From Pseudomaricurvus sp033283175 (GTDB taxonomy: Bacteria > Pseudomonadota > Gammaproteobacteria > Pseudomonadales > Cellvibrionaceae): a stretch of DNA of 64,000 nucleotides. Both the position numbers and the translations under genes were made by a program. This document shows, piece after piece, positions 51,265 to 59,519 of this stretch. Positions within the stretch are counted from its first letter, which is position 1. Each line of letters begins with the position of its first letter. The DNA lies in NCBI GenBank assembly GCA_033283175.1, contig JAWMQM010000001.1, forward strand, positions 1,674,001-1,738,000, written 5' to 3'. Below the pieces are notes generated by a model. That model ran no database searches and was not told where the DNA came from. It was given only the letters and a program-made list of their open reading frames with translations.

Positions 51265-53100
51265 TTAGTCCAGCTGACTCAGGTCGCGCACCGCGCCCTT
51301 GTCGGCACTGGTGGCCAGTTTGGCGTAGGCTTTCAGTGCCGCGCTCACTTTACGCGGGCGCTCCTTGACCGGTTTCCAGCCCAGCTGGTCCTGCTCGGCG
51401 CGGCGGCCGGCCAGCTCTTCATCGCTCAGCAGCACATCGATCGTGCGGTTGGGGATGTCGATGCGGATGCGGTCGCCATTGCGTACCAGGCCGATGGCGC
51501 CGCCGGCGGCGGCTTCCGGGGAGACGTGGCCAATGGAGAGACCGGAGGTGCCACCGGAGAAGCGTCCATCGGTCAGCAGGGCGCAATCCTTGCCCAGTCC
51601 TTTCGACTTGATGTAGGAGGTGGGGTAGAGCATCTCCTGCATGCCGGGCCCGCCGCGGGGGCCTTCGTAGCGTACGATCACCACATCACCCGCTTTCACC
51701 TTGTCCGCCAGGATGTCGGCCACCGCTTCGTCCTGGGACTCGGTGACATAGGCGGAGCCTTCGAACACCAGGATGGACTCATCCACGCCGGCAGTTTTCA
51801 CCACGCAGCCATCCAGGGCGATGTTGCCGTGCAGTACTGCGAGGCCGCCTTCGAGGCTGAAGGCGTGTTCCAGTGAGCGGATGCAGCCGTTTTCCCGGTC
51901 GGCGTCGAGACTGGTCCAGCGGGTATCCTGACTGAACGCCACCTGGGTGGGGATGCCTGCAGGACCGGCTTTGTAGAAGGTTTTCACCTCTTCTGTGGCG
52001 CCGCGCATGATGTCCCAATGCGCCAGGGCCTCTGCCATGGTGTTGCTGTGTACGGTAGGCAGGTGGGTGTGCAGCAGGCCGGCACGGTCCAGCTCGCCGA
52101 GAATGGCCATGATGCCGCCGGCGCGATGCACGTCCTCAATGTGGTATTTCTGGGTATTGGGCGCCACCTTGCACAGCTGTGGAATGGTCTTTGACAGACG
52201 GTCGATGTCTGCCAGGGTGAAATCCACTTCCGCTTCCTGGGCGATGGCCAGCAGGTGCAGGATGGTGTTGGTGGAGCCGCCCATGGCGATATCCAGCGCA
52301 ATGCAGTTCTCGAATGCCTCGAAAGAACCGATGCTGCGCGGCAGCACGGATGCGTCGTCCTGCTCGTAGTAGCGTTTGGTGATTTCGACAATCTTGCGGC
52401 CGGCTTCCAGGAACAGCTGCTCGCGGTCGGCGTGGGTGGCCACCACGGTGCCGTTACCCGGCAGGGACAGGCCCAGGGCTTCGGTGAGGCAGTTCATGGA
52501 GTTGGCGGTGAACATGCCGGAGCAGGAGCCGCAGGTGGGGCAGGCGCTGCGCTCGATCTCGGCCACGTACTCGTCGGAGGCGCTGTCGTCCGCGGCGATC
52601 ACCATGGCGTCCACCAGGTCCAGCTTGTGCTCGGAGAGCTTGGTCTTGCCGGCTTCCATGGGGCCGCCGGAGACAAAGATCACCGGGATGTTGAGGCGCA
52701 TGGCGGCCATCAGCATGCCGGGGGTGATCTTGTCGCAGTTGGAGATGCACACCAGCGCGTCGGCGCAGTGGGCATTGACCATGTACTCCACCGAGTCGGC
52801 GATGATGTCACGGGACGGCAGGCTGTAGAGCATGCCGTCATGGCCCATGGCGATACCGTCATCCACGGCGATGGTGTTGAACTCCTTGGCTACGCCGCCG
52901 GCTTTTTCGATTTCACGCGCCACCAGCTGACCCAGGTCCTTCAGGTGCACGTGTCCGGGCACGAACTGGGTGAAGGAGTTGGCGATGGCAATAATCGGCT
53001 TTTGAAAATCTTCGTCCTGCATGCCGGTGGCACGCCACAGGGCACGGGCTCCGGCCATATTGCGGCCGGCGGTGGAAGTCTTCGAGCGGTAGGCAGGCAT
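51265..53100 (-). CDS. ilvD: Dihydroxy-acid dehydratase
   Basis: Dehydrates dihydroxy-acids in valine, leucine and isoleucine synthesis. It has 611 residues, close to E. coli IlvD (616). Iron–sulfur ligand cysteines lie in CISNCDK and in ACPTCGSCSGMFTANSMNC. The N-terminal SKTSTAGRNMAGARALWRAT and C-terminal LTDGRFSGGTSG are diagnostic. ATG 53100 gives the family start. No other ilv/leu genes are close; in Pseudomonas ilvD also lies in the thyA/folA neighbourhood. Confidence 0.97.
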   Translation of the reverse strand: MPAYRSKTSTAGRNMAGARALWRATGMQDEDFQKPIIAIANSFTQFVPGHVHLKDLGQLVAREIEKAGGVAKEFNTIAVDDGIAMGHDGMLYSLPSRDIIADSVEYMVNAHCADALVCISNCDKITPGMLMAAMRLNIPVIFVSGGPMEAGKTKLSEHKLDLVDAMVIAADDSASDEYVAEIERSACPTCGSCSGMFTANSMNCLTEALGLSLPGNGTVVATHADREQLFLEAGRKIVEITKRYYEQDDASVLPRSIGSFEAFENCIALDIAMGGSTNTILHLLAIAQEAEVDFTLADIDRLSKTIPQLCKVAPNTQKYHIEDVHRAGGIMAILGELDRAGLLHTHLPTVHSNTMAEALAHWDIMRGATEEVKTFYKAGPAGIPTQVAFSQDTRWTSLDADRENGCIRSLEHAFSLEGGLAVLHGNIALDGCVVKTAGVDESILVFEGSAYVTESQDEAVADILADKVKAGDVVIVRYEGPRGGPGMQEMLYPTSYIKSKGLGKDCALLTDGRFSGGTSGLSIGHVSPEAAAGGAIGLVRNGDRIRIDIPNRTIDVLLSDEELAGRRAEQDQLGWKPVKERPRKVSAALKAYAKLATSADKGAVRDLSQLD

Positions 53101-53161
53101 AATCTCGGTCTCGTTACCAATACACGGGAAGTAAGGCGGGGGATTTTAGCACAGGCAGATG

Positions 53162-53271
53162 CAGGGCGCTGCGCTACTAGGATCTAGGACGCTTCGCTAC
53201 AGGTGTGAGGACGCTTCGCTTCCAGGTTCCAGGACGCTGGCGCTACAGGGATCAGGACGCTTCGCTACAGG
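53162..53271 (+). repeat. Five direct copies of the ~19-bp dispersed repeat
   Basis: Copies lie at 53162–53181, 53185–53203, 53207–53226, 53230–53249 and 53253–53271. The consensus is CAGGACGCTTCGCTACAGG; some copies carry GCTGGCGCTACAGG instead. The spacing of 3–4 bases between copies is regular. The same unit follows panC at 23.9 kb. Confidence 0.85.
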
Positions 53272-53321
53272 GGCGGGGCCGGTGAGTGGTGGGGCTGGCT
53301 ATCCTCATTTATTAGATAACT

Positions 53322-53406
53322 GCAAAAAGATCGCCCGCGGGAGCGGGCTCCTACGAAAGAACGCACCCTGACTGTAGGAGCCCGCTCCCGCGGGCGATCT
53401 TTTTGC
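53322..53406. repeat. Inverted REP pair (BIME) with perfect 33-bp arms
   Basis: The left arm (53322–53354) and right arm (53374–53406) are exact reverse complements, with a 19-base spacer. Each arm has the REP layout: a GTAG head followed by a GCCCGC/GCGGGC hairpin, here with the GTAG heads facing inward. A/T runs at the outer ends let the structure act as a bidirectional terminator, for example for argA. REPs of this kind are common in Pseudomonas-like genomes and are mobilised by RAYT (REP-associated) transposases. Confidence 0.9.
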
Positions 53407-53443
53407 GCCTCAGTGTCATCATCTCAGATGCTCGGGATATTAA

Positions 53444-53478
53444 CCTGTAGCGCCAGCGTCCTGTAGCGAAGCGTCCTT
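53444..53478 (-). repeat. Two inverted copies of the ~19-bp dispersed repeat
   Basis: Copies at 53444–53463 and 53460–53478 are the reverse complement of the direct set on the other side of the REP pair (CCTGTAGCGAAGCGTCCTT and a GCGCC variant). Confidence 0.85.
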
Positions 53479-53490
53479 AACCCTGTAACC

Positions 53491-54849
53491 TCAAAGCGGT
53501 TTTACAAACACCTTCGAATTACGCTGGTAGTTGTAGAAGGTCTTCTTCTCCTCCGGCAACCACTCCAGCGGGGCGCTGCGGAAGCCCTGCTCGATAAACC
53601 AGTGGGCAGTCTGGGTGGTGAGTACAAACAGCTCGGTAATCCCCAGCCCACGGGCCTTTTTCTCGATGGTGGCCAGCACCTTGGCGGCGCGGCCGTCCTT
53701 GCGGTAGTCCGGGTGGGTGGCGACGCAGGCCAGCTCCCCCACGTTGCGGTCTCCTGCGTAGGGGTAGAGGGCGGCGCAAGCGATGATGGCGCCATCCTTT
53801 TCCATAATGGTAAAGCGGCTGATTTCGCTCTCCAGCAGTTCGCGGGAGCGCCGCACCAGCGCGCCCTGGCGCTCCAGCGGTTCGATCAGGCCCAGCAGGC
53901 CGCCTACATCGTCGATGGTGGCCTGGCGCACGAATTCATAGTTATCCCGGTGCACGAGGGTGCCGGAACCGTCGCGGGTGAAGAGCTCCTGTAACAGGGC
54001 GCCATCCTCCCGAAAGCTGACCATCTGTGCCCGTGGCACACCCCGCTGGCAGACATCGAAACAGGCCTGCAGCGACAGCGATCGATCCTGGTCATGCTGC
54101 AGGCGTTGCAGTTGCTGTTCACACTCCGGCAGGCTCAGCTGCCGCAGCAGGTTGCCTTCGCCATCCACAAAACCCGCCTCACTGGAGAAGGCGATCAGCT
54201 TGTCCGCCTGCAGGGCCACCGCCACTTCGGTGGCGACTTCGGCAAAGCTGAGGTTAAAAATTTCACCGGTGGGGGAGTAGCCCAGTGGTGACAGTATGGC
54301 GATGGCCCCCTGGCCCAGCGCCGCCTGCAGGCCAGCCTTGTCGACCCGCCGTACCTTGCCGGTGTGTTGCAGGTCGGTGCCATTGATCACGCCCATGGGT
54401 TTGGCGGTGACAAAGTTGCCACCCAGCACCCGGATATGGGCGCCGTGCATGGGGGAGTTGGGCAGGCCGGTGGAGAGTGCAGCTTCTATATTAAGACGCA
54501 CCTCGCCGATGGCCTGGGCAACAGCGTTGAGGTGATCCACCTCGGTGATACGCAGCTGTTCGGTAAAGGCGGACTCAATACCACTGGTGGCGAGGCGGGC
54601 ATCAATCTGTGGCCGCGCACCGTGCACCAGCACCAGCCGTACACCGAGGCTGTTAAGGAGGGCGATATCGTGAATGATATTGCTGAAATTAGCGTCCAGG
54701 ATGGCCGCGCCGGGCAGCATCAGCACAAAGGTCTTGCCGCGGTGGGCATTAATATAGGGCGACGACTGACGGAACCACTTGACGTAGTCTTTGGTGGCAT
54801 CGGTCGCCTGGCTGGCAGCTGGCGGCGGAGTGTCGGGTCTGTCGTTCAC
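53491..54849 (-). CDS. argA: N-acetylglutamate synthase
   Basis: First step of arginine synthesis, acetylating glutamate with acetyl-CoA. The 452-residue protein has an N-terminal amino-acid-kinase-like domain (~20–290, with VLVHGARPQID and the FVTAKPMGVINGTD loop) that senses arginine, and a C-terminal GNAT domain (~300–452, GELACVATHPDYRKDGRAAK). This two-domain form is typical of gammaproteobacterial ArgA. argE lies directly upstream on the same strand, so the two are likely an operon. Confidence 0.95.
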   Translation of the reverse strand: MNDRPDTPPPAASQATDATKDYVKWFRQSSPYINAHRGKTFVLMLPGAAILDANFSNIIHDIALLNSLGVRLVLVHGARPQIDARLATSGIESAFTEQLRITEVDHLNAVAQAIGEVRLNIEAALSTGLPNSPMHGAHIRVLGGNFVTAKPMGVINGTDLQHTGKVRRVDKAGLQAALGQGAIAILSPLGYSPTGEIFNLSFAEVATEVAVALQADKLIAFSSEAGFVDGEGNLLRQLSLPECEQQLQRLQHDQDRSLSLQACFDVCQRGVPRAQMVSFREDGALLQELFTRDGSGTLVHRDNYEFVRQATIDDVGGLLGLIEPLERQGALVRRSRELLESEISRFTIMEKDGAIIACAALYPYAGDRNVGELACVATHPDYRKDGRAAKVLATIEKKARGLGITELFVLTTQTAHWFIEQGFRSAPLEWLPEEKKTFYNYQRNSKVFVKPL

Positions 54850-54926
54850 GGTGCATCCCTTGGTGGCACTAATAATGGTGCAAGGTATCGCCGGCCCCGG
54901 GGCCGGTTAGTGGGGTTATTGGCGCA

Positions 54927-56075
54927 TTATAAACAGAATTGCTGAATCAGCGCCCGCAGCGTGGCAATGGCGGGTTGAATCTGTTCCAGCGGGATGTACT
55001 CGTCCGGCTGGTGCGCCTGATCGATGGAGCCGGGCCCCATCACCAGGGTCTCCATGCCCAGTTGCTGCAGAAACGGCGCCTCGGTGGCGAACCCCACCGC
55101 CTGCGAGCTGTGGCCGGTGAGCTTCTCGGCGGCAGTCACCAGTGAGGTCGCCTGTCCCTGTTCAAACGCCGGTACATCCCCCATTAACGGCAGGCGCTCA
55201 ATCCGGCAGCCGGTCTCTTCTGCAATCTGCGCCAGCCTGGCATCAATCGCGGAGCGCAGTTCGTTGTTGTCCATGCCCGGTACCGAGCGCAGGTCGAACT
55301 GCAGTTCGCACTGCCCGCAGATGCGGTTAGGGTTGTCACCGCCATGGATGCAGCCGAGGTTGAGCGTGGGGCCGGGCACCGAAAAGCCGGGGTTGTTGTA
55401 GCGCTGCTGCAGGTGGCGGCGGTAATCCATCAGTTCAGAGATCACCCGGTGCATCGATTCCAGCGCGTTGCGCCCCAGGGATGGGTCGGAGGAGTGGCCC
55501 GACTGACCCTCAATGGTGATCTTCTCCATCATGATGCCCTTGTGCATGCGGATCGGCCGCATGCCGGTAGGTTCACCGATGACCGCATAGCGGGCTTTGG
55601 GGCGTCCCTGTTCCACCAGCAGCCGGGCTCCGCTCATGGAGCTCTCCTCGTCGGCGGTAGCGAGAATAATCAGCGGCTGTTTGAGTTGCGTAGCGCTGAA
55701 GGTGCTGGCGGCCTCAATGGCAATGGGGAAGAAGCCCTTCATGTCGGTGGCCCCGAGGCCGTACCAGCGCTGGCCGCGCTCGGTCAGGGTGAAGGGGTCG
55801 GTCTGCCAGCGCTGGTCGTCAAACGGCACGGTATCGGTGTGTCCCGCCAGCACCAGCCCGCCGGGGCCCTGGCCCAGGGTGGCGATGAGGTTGCATTTCT
55901 TGCCCTTGCTGCCGGGTACCTCAAGGATCTCACAATCGAAACCGATGGATTCCAGCCAGCCCGCCAACAGTTCAATAACGCCGCGATTGCTCATGTCCCA
56001 CAGCGGATCGTGGCTGCTGACAGATGGGCTTGCCACCAGTTGTTGCAGGCGGGTGAACAGGTCGGGGAGTGGCAT
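54927..56075 (-). CDS. argE: Acetylornithine deacetylase
   Basis: Removes the acetyl group from N-acetylornithine to give ornithine. It is a 382-residue M20-family metalloenzyme. Metal ligands appear in LAGHTDTVPFDD (His, Asp), LATADEESSMSGA (Glu pair) and the C-terminal His of IDQAHQPDEYI. ATG 56075 is the family-type start (MPLPDLFTRLQQLV); the longer frame to 56156 lacks support. argA follows in the same direction. Confidence 0.94.
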   Translation of the reverse strand: MPLPDLFTRLQQLVASPSVSSHDPLWDMSNRGVIELLAGWLESIGFDCEILEVPGSKGKKCNLIATLGQGPGGLVLAGHTDTVPFDDQRWQTDPFTLTERGQRWYGLGATDMKGFFPIAIEAASTFSATQLKQPLIILATADEESSMSGARLLVEQGRPKARYAVIGEPTGMRPIRMHKGIMMEKITIEGQSGHSSDPSLGRNALESMHRVISELMDYRRHLQQRYNNPGFSVPGPTLNLGCIHGGDNPNRICGQCELQFDLRSVPGMDNNELRSAIDARLAQIAEETGCRIERLPLMGDVPAFEQGQATSLVTAAEKLTGHSSQAVGFATEAPFLQQLGMETLVMGPGSIDQAHQPDEYIPLEQIQPAIATLRALIQQFCL

Positions 56076-56406
56076 GGGTATCACCTGAAGCGGCGGAAAA
56101 GTGGGTCGGGTATCTGCGCCCAATTTAGCAGAATTCCGGGCCGATTGCGCCAGCACCGGAGAGCTGCCGGGAGGCGGGCGAGATTGGTGTGAGCCCCTGT
56201 TGCCCTACGCCACTCAGACCGGAGCCTTACGTCGCTTGTGCCACCCATATACGTCAAATGACGTATATGGGTACGTAGGTTACCGAATGGTGGCCTGGTC
56301 GGGGCTGTGGATTAATGCTGTAGCGTGAGACACAAAGCAGTCAGATGGGTCCTGACGTATCAAGGGCAAGACGGATTTTTCACTATAAACAACAGGTAGC
56401 TTAATT
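56076..56406. other. argE–urtA divergent intergenic region
   Basis: A 331-base gap between divergent operons. It contains a striking 30-bp palindrome at 56243–56272. A weak sigma-54-like pair (GG at 56292–56293 and GC at 56304–56305, ten bases between) is present downstream, but its flanks match poorly. No small ORF with a ribosome site was found. Confidence 0.6.
56243..56272. promoter_or_regulatory. Perfect palindrome with 14-bp arms before urtA
   Basis: ACCCATATACGTCA (56243–56256) is followed by AA and then TGACGTATATGGGT (56259–56272), an exact inverted repeat. It lies 135 bases before the urtA start codon. There is no T run, so a dimeric regulator binding site is more likely than a terminator. 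The regulator is unknown. Confidence 0.65.
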
Positions 56407-57690
56407 ATGAACTTTAAAAAGACTCTTATGGCAGGGGCATGGGGGGTTTCGCTGGCCGCCTCCATGGCACTGCAAGCCGCAGAAACCATCAAGGTTGGTG
56501 TTCTCCACTCTCTCTCCGGCACCATGGCCATCAGCGAAACCACGCTCAAGGACACGGTTCTGATGATGGTGGAAGAGCAGAACAAAAAGGGCGGCCTGTT
56601 GGGCAAGAAGCTGGAAGCCGTGGTGGTTGATCCCGCATCCAACTGGCCACTGTTCGCGGAAAAGACCCGCGAGCTGCTGACCAAGGACAAAGTGGACGTG
56701 ATCTTTGGTTGCTGGACCTCGGTATCGCGCAAGTCGGTGCTGCCGGTCATCGAAGAGCTCAACGGCCTGATGTTCTACCCCGTGCAGTACGAGGGTGAAG
56801 AGTCTTCCAAAAACGTTTTCTACACCGGTGCGGCGCCAAACCAGCAGGCCATTCCTGCGGTGGATTACCTGATGAACGACCTGGGTGTGAAGCGTTGGGT
56901 GCTGGCGGGTACCGATTATGTCTACCCACGTACTACCAACAAGATCCTGGAAAGCTACCTGAAGGCCAAGGGTGTGGCCGACAAGGACATCATGATCAAC
57001 TACACCCCCTTCGGTCACTCCGACTGGCAGAGCATCGTGTCCGAGATCAAGAAGTTCGGTAGCGAAGGCAAGGCAACTGCTGTGGTCTCTACCATCAACG
57101 GTGATGCCAACGTACCTTTCTACAAGGAGCTGGCGAATCAGGGTATCTCTGCGGAAGACATTCCTGTTGTGGCGTTCTCCGTGGGTGAAGAAGAGCTCTC
57201 CGGTATCGACACCGGTCCACTGGTGGGCCATATGGCGGCCTGGAACTACTTCCAGAGCGTCGACGACAAGGCCAATGCTGCGTTCATCAAACAGTGGCAC
57301 AAATTCATCGGTGACAAGAAGCGCGTAACCAACGACCCAATGGAAGCCACTTACATCGGTTTCGAAATGTGGGCCAAGGCGGTTGAAAAGGCCGGCACCA
57401 CCGATGTGGACAAGGTTGAGCAGGCGTTGATCGGCATTGAAGTGCCTAACCTGACTGGTGGTATGGCGGTGATGAACAAGAACCACCACCTTTCCAAGCC
57501 CGTGCTGATTGGCGAGATCCAGGATGACGGTCAGTTCGAAGTGGTTTGGGAAACCGATGGTGTGGTTCCCGGCGATGCCTGGTCCGACTTCCTGCCAGGT
57601 TCCAAGGACCTGATTGCTGACTGGACCAAGCCTATCAAGTGCGGCAACTACAACACCAAGACCAAAACCTGTTCTGGTCAGAACTACTGA
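56407..57690 (+). CDS. urtA: Urea ABC transporter, substrate-binding protein
   Basis: A 427-residue periplasmic binding protein that captures urea for the UrtBCDE transporter. The signal peptide (MNFKKTLMAGAWGVSLAASM, cleaved near LQAAET) is followed by KVGVLHSLSGTMAISET, typical of UrtA. FGCWTSVSRKSVLPVIEELN and PNQQAIPAVDYL are other family blocks. First gene of urtABCDE; a terminator after it would let this binding protein be made in excess over the permease. Confidence 0.95.
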   Translation: MNFKKTLMAGAWGVSLAASMALQAAETIKVGVLHSLSGTMAISETTLKDTVLMMVEEQNKKGGLLGKKLEAVVVDPASNWPLFAEKTRELLTKDKVDVIFGCWTSVSRKSVLPVIEELNGLMFYPVQYEGEESSKNVFYTGAAPNQQAIPAVDYLMNDLGVKRWVLAGTDYVYPRTTNKILESYLKAKGVADKDIMINYTPFGHSDWQSIVSEIKKFGSEGKATAVVSTINGDANVPFYKELANQGISAEDIPVVAFSVGEEELSGIDTGPLVGHMAAWNYFQSVDDKANAAFIKQWHKFIGDKKRVTNDPMEATYIGFEMWAKAVEKAGTTDVDKVEQALIGIEVPNLTGGMAVMNKNHHLSKPVLIGEIQDDGQFEVVWETDGVVPGDAWSDFLPGSKDLIADWTKPIKCGNYNTKTKTCSGQNY

Positions 57691-57739
57691 GTTGTATGTT
57701 GACCCGTCGCAAGACTAAATCATCTTCATGATGATCTGT

Positions 57740-57777
57740 ACTCCACCGCGCCGCACCGGCCGGTGGAGTCTTTCTTT
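57740..57777 (+). terminator. Terminator or attenuator between urtA and urtB
   Basis: ACTCCACCG (57740–57748) pairs with CGGTGGAGT (57761–57769) and is followed by CTTTCTTT. Partial readthrough at such a site commonly gives more binding protein than permease. Confidence 0.7.
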
Positions 57778-57848
57778 AACTCTCATGCCAATTTTTGCAG
57801 TGCATGTCATACCGGTGTGAGAGTGTCCGGACTACGAGGCATCTGGCC

Positions 57849-59519
57849 GTGAATGTATTACCGATTAGCCGGTTGTGTCTGACGCTGGTGCTGGTGTTGG
57901 CAAGCAGCCTGTCCCTGGGGCAGGAGCAGGCCCAATCGCCAGCGGCGGTGGAGACCGAAGCTGTTGTTCAAGCCCCCGCAGAGTCATCCGCTGAGCGGGT
58001 GCAAAACATTCTGCGACAGTTGGCAGAAGCCAACTACCGGGAAAAAGCCCGCTTGATTACCACCCTGGACCAGCTCTCCGGCAAAGAGATGTTGCCGCTT
58101 TACTCCGCCATGCTGGAAGGTGAACTGCACTATATGCCGGGTGACCTGTCGCTCTACCGCGTGACCGAAGCCGGTGAGGTGACGTCACTGTTTACCAGCC
58201 AGGCTGCTGCCAATGCGCTGGCGGATGACCTGGAAAAAATTCGCGTTAATAATTCCCTGCGCAAGCAGCTGCGCGAAAGCATTGCACGCATTCAGTTGCT
58301 CTATGGTGACAAGGACGAGCGCGAGACGGCCGCAGCAACGCTGCTGGATAACATGTCTGATGAATCTGTCGCGCTGTTGCAAAAAGCGCGGGACAGTGAG
58401 CAGGACAGCGAGGTGCTGGGCTTGCTGGATGCGGGTATCGCCATGTACACAGCGGCCACGTCCGACAACTCCGCAGAACGTGTCAGCGCGGTGAGGTCGC
58501 TCTCCGGTCGACTGGAATCCCCGGTGCGTAACCTGCTGTCGCAACTGGCGGACAAGGAGCGTGAGGCCGACGACGCGGTGCGTCAGGCGGCCGTCAGAGC
58601 CTTGAAAGATATCGAAGGCAAAATCAAGTTCTTTGAGCTGACCGAAACCGTATTCTTTGGCATGAGCCTCGGCTCTGTATTGTTGCTGGCGGCCATCGGA
58701 CTTGCCATCACCTTTGGTGTGATGGGGGTCATCAACATGGCCCACGGTGAGATGATTATGCTCGGTGCCTACACCACCTACGTGGTGCAGTTGCTGTTGC
58801 CACAGTGGCTGGAGCTGAGTGTGCTGATCGCCATTCCGGCCGCGTTTCTGGTTTCCGGTGCCATGGGAGTCTTGATCGAGCGCACGGTGATTCGCCACCT
58901 GCATGGCCGCGCCCTGGAAACCCTGCTGGCCACTTTTGGTATCAGCCTGATATTGCAGCAGCTGGTGCGTACCATCTTCTCGCCGCTCAACCGCCAGGTG
59001 GCCACGCCCGAATGGCTGAGCGGTTCCTGGGTGATCAACCCGGTGTTCTCCCTCACCTACAATCGCCTGGCCATTCTGGTCTTTGCGCTGGTGGTGTTTG
59101 TGGCGCTGCTGCTGATCATGAAAAAAACCTCTCTCGGTCTCTATGTACGCGCCGTCTCCCAGAACCGCGATATGGCCAAGGCCATGGGCATCAAGACCGA
59201 GCGCGTCGACATGATGACCTTTGGTCTTGGCTCCGGTATTGCCGGGGTTGCGGGTGTGGCATTGAGCCAGCTCACCAACGTGGGACCAAACCTCGGCCAG
59301 TCTTACATCATCGACTCCTTTATGGTGGTGGTGTTTGGCGGTGTGGGTAACCTGTTTGGCACACTGGTTGGCGCCTTCTCGCTGGGTATTGCCAACAAGT
59401 TCCTGGAGCCGGCCACCGGTGCGGTACTGGCCAACATTCTCATACTGGTCTTTATCATCCTGTTTATTCAGAAACGTCCCAAGGGGCTGTTCCCGCAGAA
59501 AGGGAGGGCAGCAGAATGA
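57849..59519 (+). CDS. urtB: Urea ABC transporter permease UrtB
   Basis: A 556-residue LivH-type permease with an N-terminal exported helical extension (residues ~25–270, with alpha-repeat features) typical of UrtB, then about eight membrane helices (~290–545). NMAHGEMIMLGAYTTYVV, FGISLILQQLVRTIFSP and GLGSGIAGVAGVALS are conserved. The start is GTG 57849 with GAGG at 57836–57839, giving a signal peptide; the frame extends to 57795. Its stop overlaps urtC (ATGA). Confidence 0.93.
   Translation: MNVLPISRLCLTLVLVLASSLSLGQEQAQSPAAVETEAVVQAPAESSAERVQNILRQLAEANYREKARLITTLDQLSGKEMLPLYSAMLEGELHYMPGDLSLYRVTEAGEVTSLFTSQAAANALADDLEKIRVNNSLRKQLRESIARIQLLYGDKDERETAAATLLDNMSDESVALLQKARDSEQDSEVLGLLDAGIAMYTAATSDNSAERVSAVRSLSGRLESPVRNLLSQLADKEREADDAVRQAAVRALKDIEGKIKFFELTETVFFGMSLGSVLLLAAIGLAITFGVMGVINMAHGEMIMLGAYTTYVVQLLLPQWLELSVLIAIPAAFLVSGAMGVLIERTVIRHLHGRALETLLATFGISLILQQLVRTIFSPLNRQVATPEWLSGSWVINPVFSLTYNRLAILVFALVVFVALLLIMKKTSLGLYVRAVSQNRDMAKAMGIKTERVDMMTFGLGSGIAGVAGVALSQLTNVGPNLGQSYIIDSFMVVVFGGVGNLFGTLVGAFSLGIANKFLEPATGAVLANILILVFIILFIQKRPKGLFPQKGRAAE

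Larger units (their letters stand above)
53101..53490. other. Repeat-rich ilvD–argA intergenic region
   Basis: A 390-base gap without a gene. It contains five direct copies of a ~19-bp repeat, then a perfect 33-bp inverted REP pair, then two inverted copies of the same short repeat, each listed separately. The ilvD promoter must lie near 53100–53160, upstream of the repeats on the minus strand, but no clear boxes were identified. Confidence 0.75.

Noticed and set aside
53101..53490. CRISPR array in the ilvD–argA repeat region
   Set aside because: Repeats are ~19 bp with spacers of only 3–4 bases and include inverted copies; no cas genes are near.
56291..56306. Sigma-54 promoter before urtA
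   Set aside because: Only the GG-N10-GC core matches; the flanking -24 and -12 bases do not fit and no NtrC site was seen.
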